Positions 5,441 through 6,209 of a stretch of DNA of 6,209 nucleotides are shown here, one piece after another. The position numbers and the translations under genes are program-made. The notes beneath the pieces were generated by a model that did not search any database, was not told the DNA's origin, and saw only the letters and a program-made list of their open reading frames with translations. This stretch comes from Bacillota bacterium (GTDB lineage Bacteria > Bacillota > Desulfotomaculia > Desulfotomaculales > Desulfotomaculaceae), in contig JAMCWI010000032.1 of the NCBI GenBank assembly GCA_023481335.1, positions 1 through 6,209 on the forward strand, read 5' to 3'. Within the stretch, counting starts at the first letter, position 1, and every line of letters begins with the position of its first letter.

Positions 5441-6209
5441 ATGCCCGATTCCAAGCTTACTGTGCGGGCCGTCAGTAAAAGTTTCGCAGCACCAGGCCAG
5501 GGAAAACTCCTGGCCCTGGACAATGTTTCCCTCACGGTGGGGGAGGGGGAGTTTGTCAGCCTCATCGGCCCCAGCGGCTCCGGCAAGAGCACCCTGCTGG
5601 ACATGGTGGCCGGGCTGTCCGCCCCGGACGAGGGAGAGCTTTTGCTGGCAGGCCGATCCATTGCAGGCAGCCGGGGGCATGTCAGCTACATGCCCCAGAG
5701 CGATTTGCTGTTCCCCTGGCGGACGGTGTTGGACAACGTCATCGTGCCCCTGCAGCTCAGGGGCGTCAGCACAAAGGAGGCCCGCCGGCAAGCAGCCGCC
5801 CTGCTGCCCACCTTCGGTTTGGAAAAATTCGCGGACAGCTACCCCTATATGCTGTCCGGCGGCATGAAACAGCGAGCCGCTTTTTTAAGAACCTACCTTT
5901 GCCAAAGGGATCTGATGCTGCTGGACGAACCCTTTGGCAAACTGGATGCCCTAACCAAAATCCAGATGCAGCAGTGGCTGCTGGAAATCTGGCAGTGCTT
6001 TCAGCATTCCGTACTGTTTATCACCCACGATATTGATGAAGCCATCCTGCTTTCCGACCGCATTTACCTTCTTTCCCCCCGACCGGGCCGGGTGCTGGCG
6101 GAGCTGGCGGTAGACCTGCCCCGGCCCCGCTCGCCCCGCATGGCCACGGAGGGGGCCTTTATCAAAATGAAACAACAACTCTATCACCGGCTTGCAGCCG
6201 GTGATAGAG
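5441..6209 (+). CDS. thiZ: ABC transporter ATP-binding protein (ThiZ-like), 3' end not reached
   Basis: The frame is open from ATG 5441 to the last base, giving 256 codons without a stop; it is partial at the 3' edge. It is a complete-looking ABC ATPase of the SsuB/TauB/ThiZ group. Walker A GPSGSGKST is at residues 43-51, the Q-loop Gln is Gln86 in YMPQSDLLFPW, the signature LSGGMKQR is at 138-145, Walker B LMLLDEP is at 158-164, the D-loop GKLDA is at 166-170 and the switch His is His196 in ITHDIDEA. It would bind the ThiX-like permease on the cytoplasmic side and power import. AAGGTGA at 5429-5435 is its ribosome binding site, and it starts 14 bases after the binding-protein gene. Family members are usually about 250-260 aa, so few residues should be missing. 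The last ten codons lie in a perfect palindrome (6179-6209), so the C-terminal residues from about 251 on may not be real. Confidence 0.9.
   Translation, partial: MPDSKLTVRAVSKSFAAPGQGKLLALDNVSLTVGEGEFVSLIGPSGSGKSTLLDMVAGLSAPDEGELLLAGRSIAGSRGHVSYMPQSDLLFPWRTVLDNVIVPLQLRGVSTKEARRQAAALLPTFGLEKFADSYPYMLSGGMKQRAAFLRTYLCQRDLMLLDEPFGKLDALTKIQMQQWLLEIWQCFQHSVLFITHDIDEAILLSDRIYLLSPRPGRVLAELAVDLPRPRSPRMATEGAFIKMKQQLYHRLAAGDR
6179..6209. repeat. Perfect 14-bp palindrome at the very end of the window
   Basis: CTCTATCACCGGCT (6179-6192) is exactly repeated in reverse complement at 6196-6209 around a TGC loop, and the second arm finishes on the last base. It lies in the open ThiZ-like frame. It may be a fold-back artefact at a contig end, or a true hairpin near the end of the gene; no following T-run can be seen because the sequence stops. 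Confidence 0.8.

Overview
This window is accessory and transport DNA from a moderately G+C-rich bacterium. It is most likely a Gram-positive member of the Firmicutes (Bacillota), perhaps an anaerobe of the Desulfotomaculum/Peptococcaceae type. The grounds are strong AAGGAGG-type ribosome binding sites, a TTG start behind one of them, a sigma-A type promoter, a TPP riboswitch ending in an intrinsic terminator, a lipoprotein-type solute-binding protein and a fused TRAP permease. The lineage is an inference from style, not proven. All genes lie on the + strand.

Layout. (1) Positions 79-2031 encode a fused TRAP transporter permease (small and large membrane subunits in one chain, 650 aa); its solute-binding protein is not in the window and would be expected upstream. 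(2) Positions 2032-2169 hold no gene, but carry a perfect 11-bp inverted repeat around a GGGGACGGTTCT core. It looks more like a dispersed REP-type element than a terminator. (3) Positions 2170-3072 encode a 300-aa patatin-like phospholipase with its own ribosome binding site and a complete Ser/Asp catalytic dyad. (4) Positions 3073-3334 are a regulatory region: an extended -10 promoter, a TPP (THI-box) riboswitch with an unusual 10-nt tandem duplication, and a rho-independent terminator. (5) Positions 3335-6209 are a tightly packed operon: an MTH1187/DUF77 thiamine-binding-type protein, then an ABC permease (ThiX-like), a lipoprotein pyrimidine-binding protein (ThiY-like, NMT1/THI5 superfamily) and an ATPase (ThiZ-like), whose reading frame is still open at the window end.

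How it works together. When thiamine pyrophosphate is plentiful, the riboswitch should favour the terminator at 3259-3287 and shut the operon off. When it is scarce, the cell should make the ThiXYZ importer, which in characterised relatives brings in a formylaminopyrimidine/HMP-type thiamine precursor. The DUF77 protein probably binds thiamine or a related compound. The TRAP permease and the patatin show no visible functional link to this operon.

The most unusual items are the tandem duplication that builds an extra hairpin inside the riboswitch, and a perfect 14-bp palindrome that ends exactly at the last base of the window. I see no evidence of a wholly new system.
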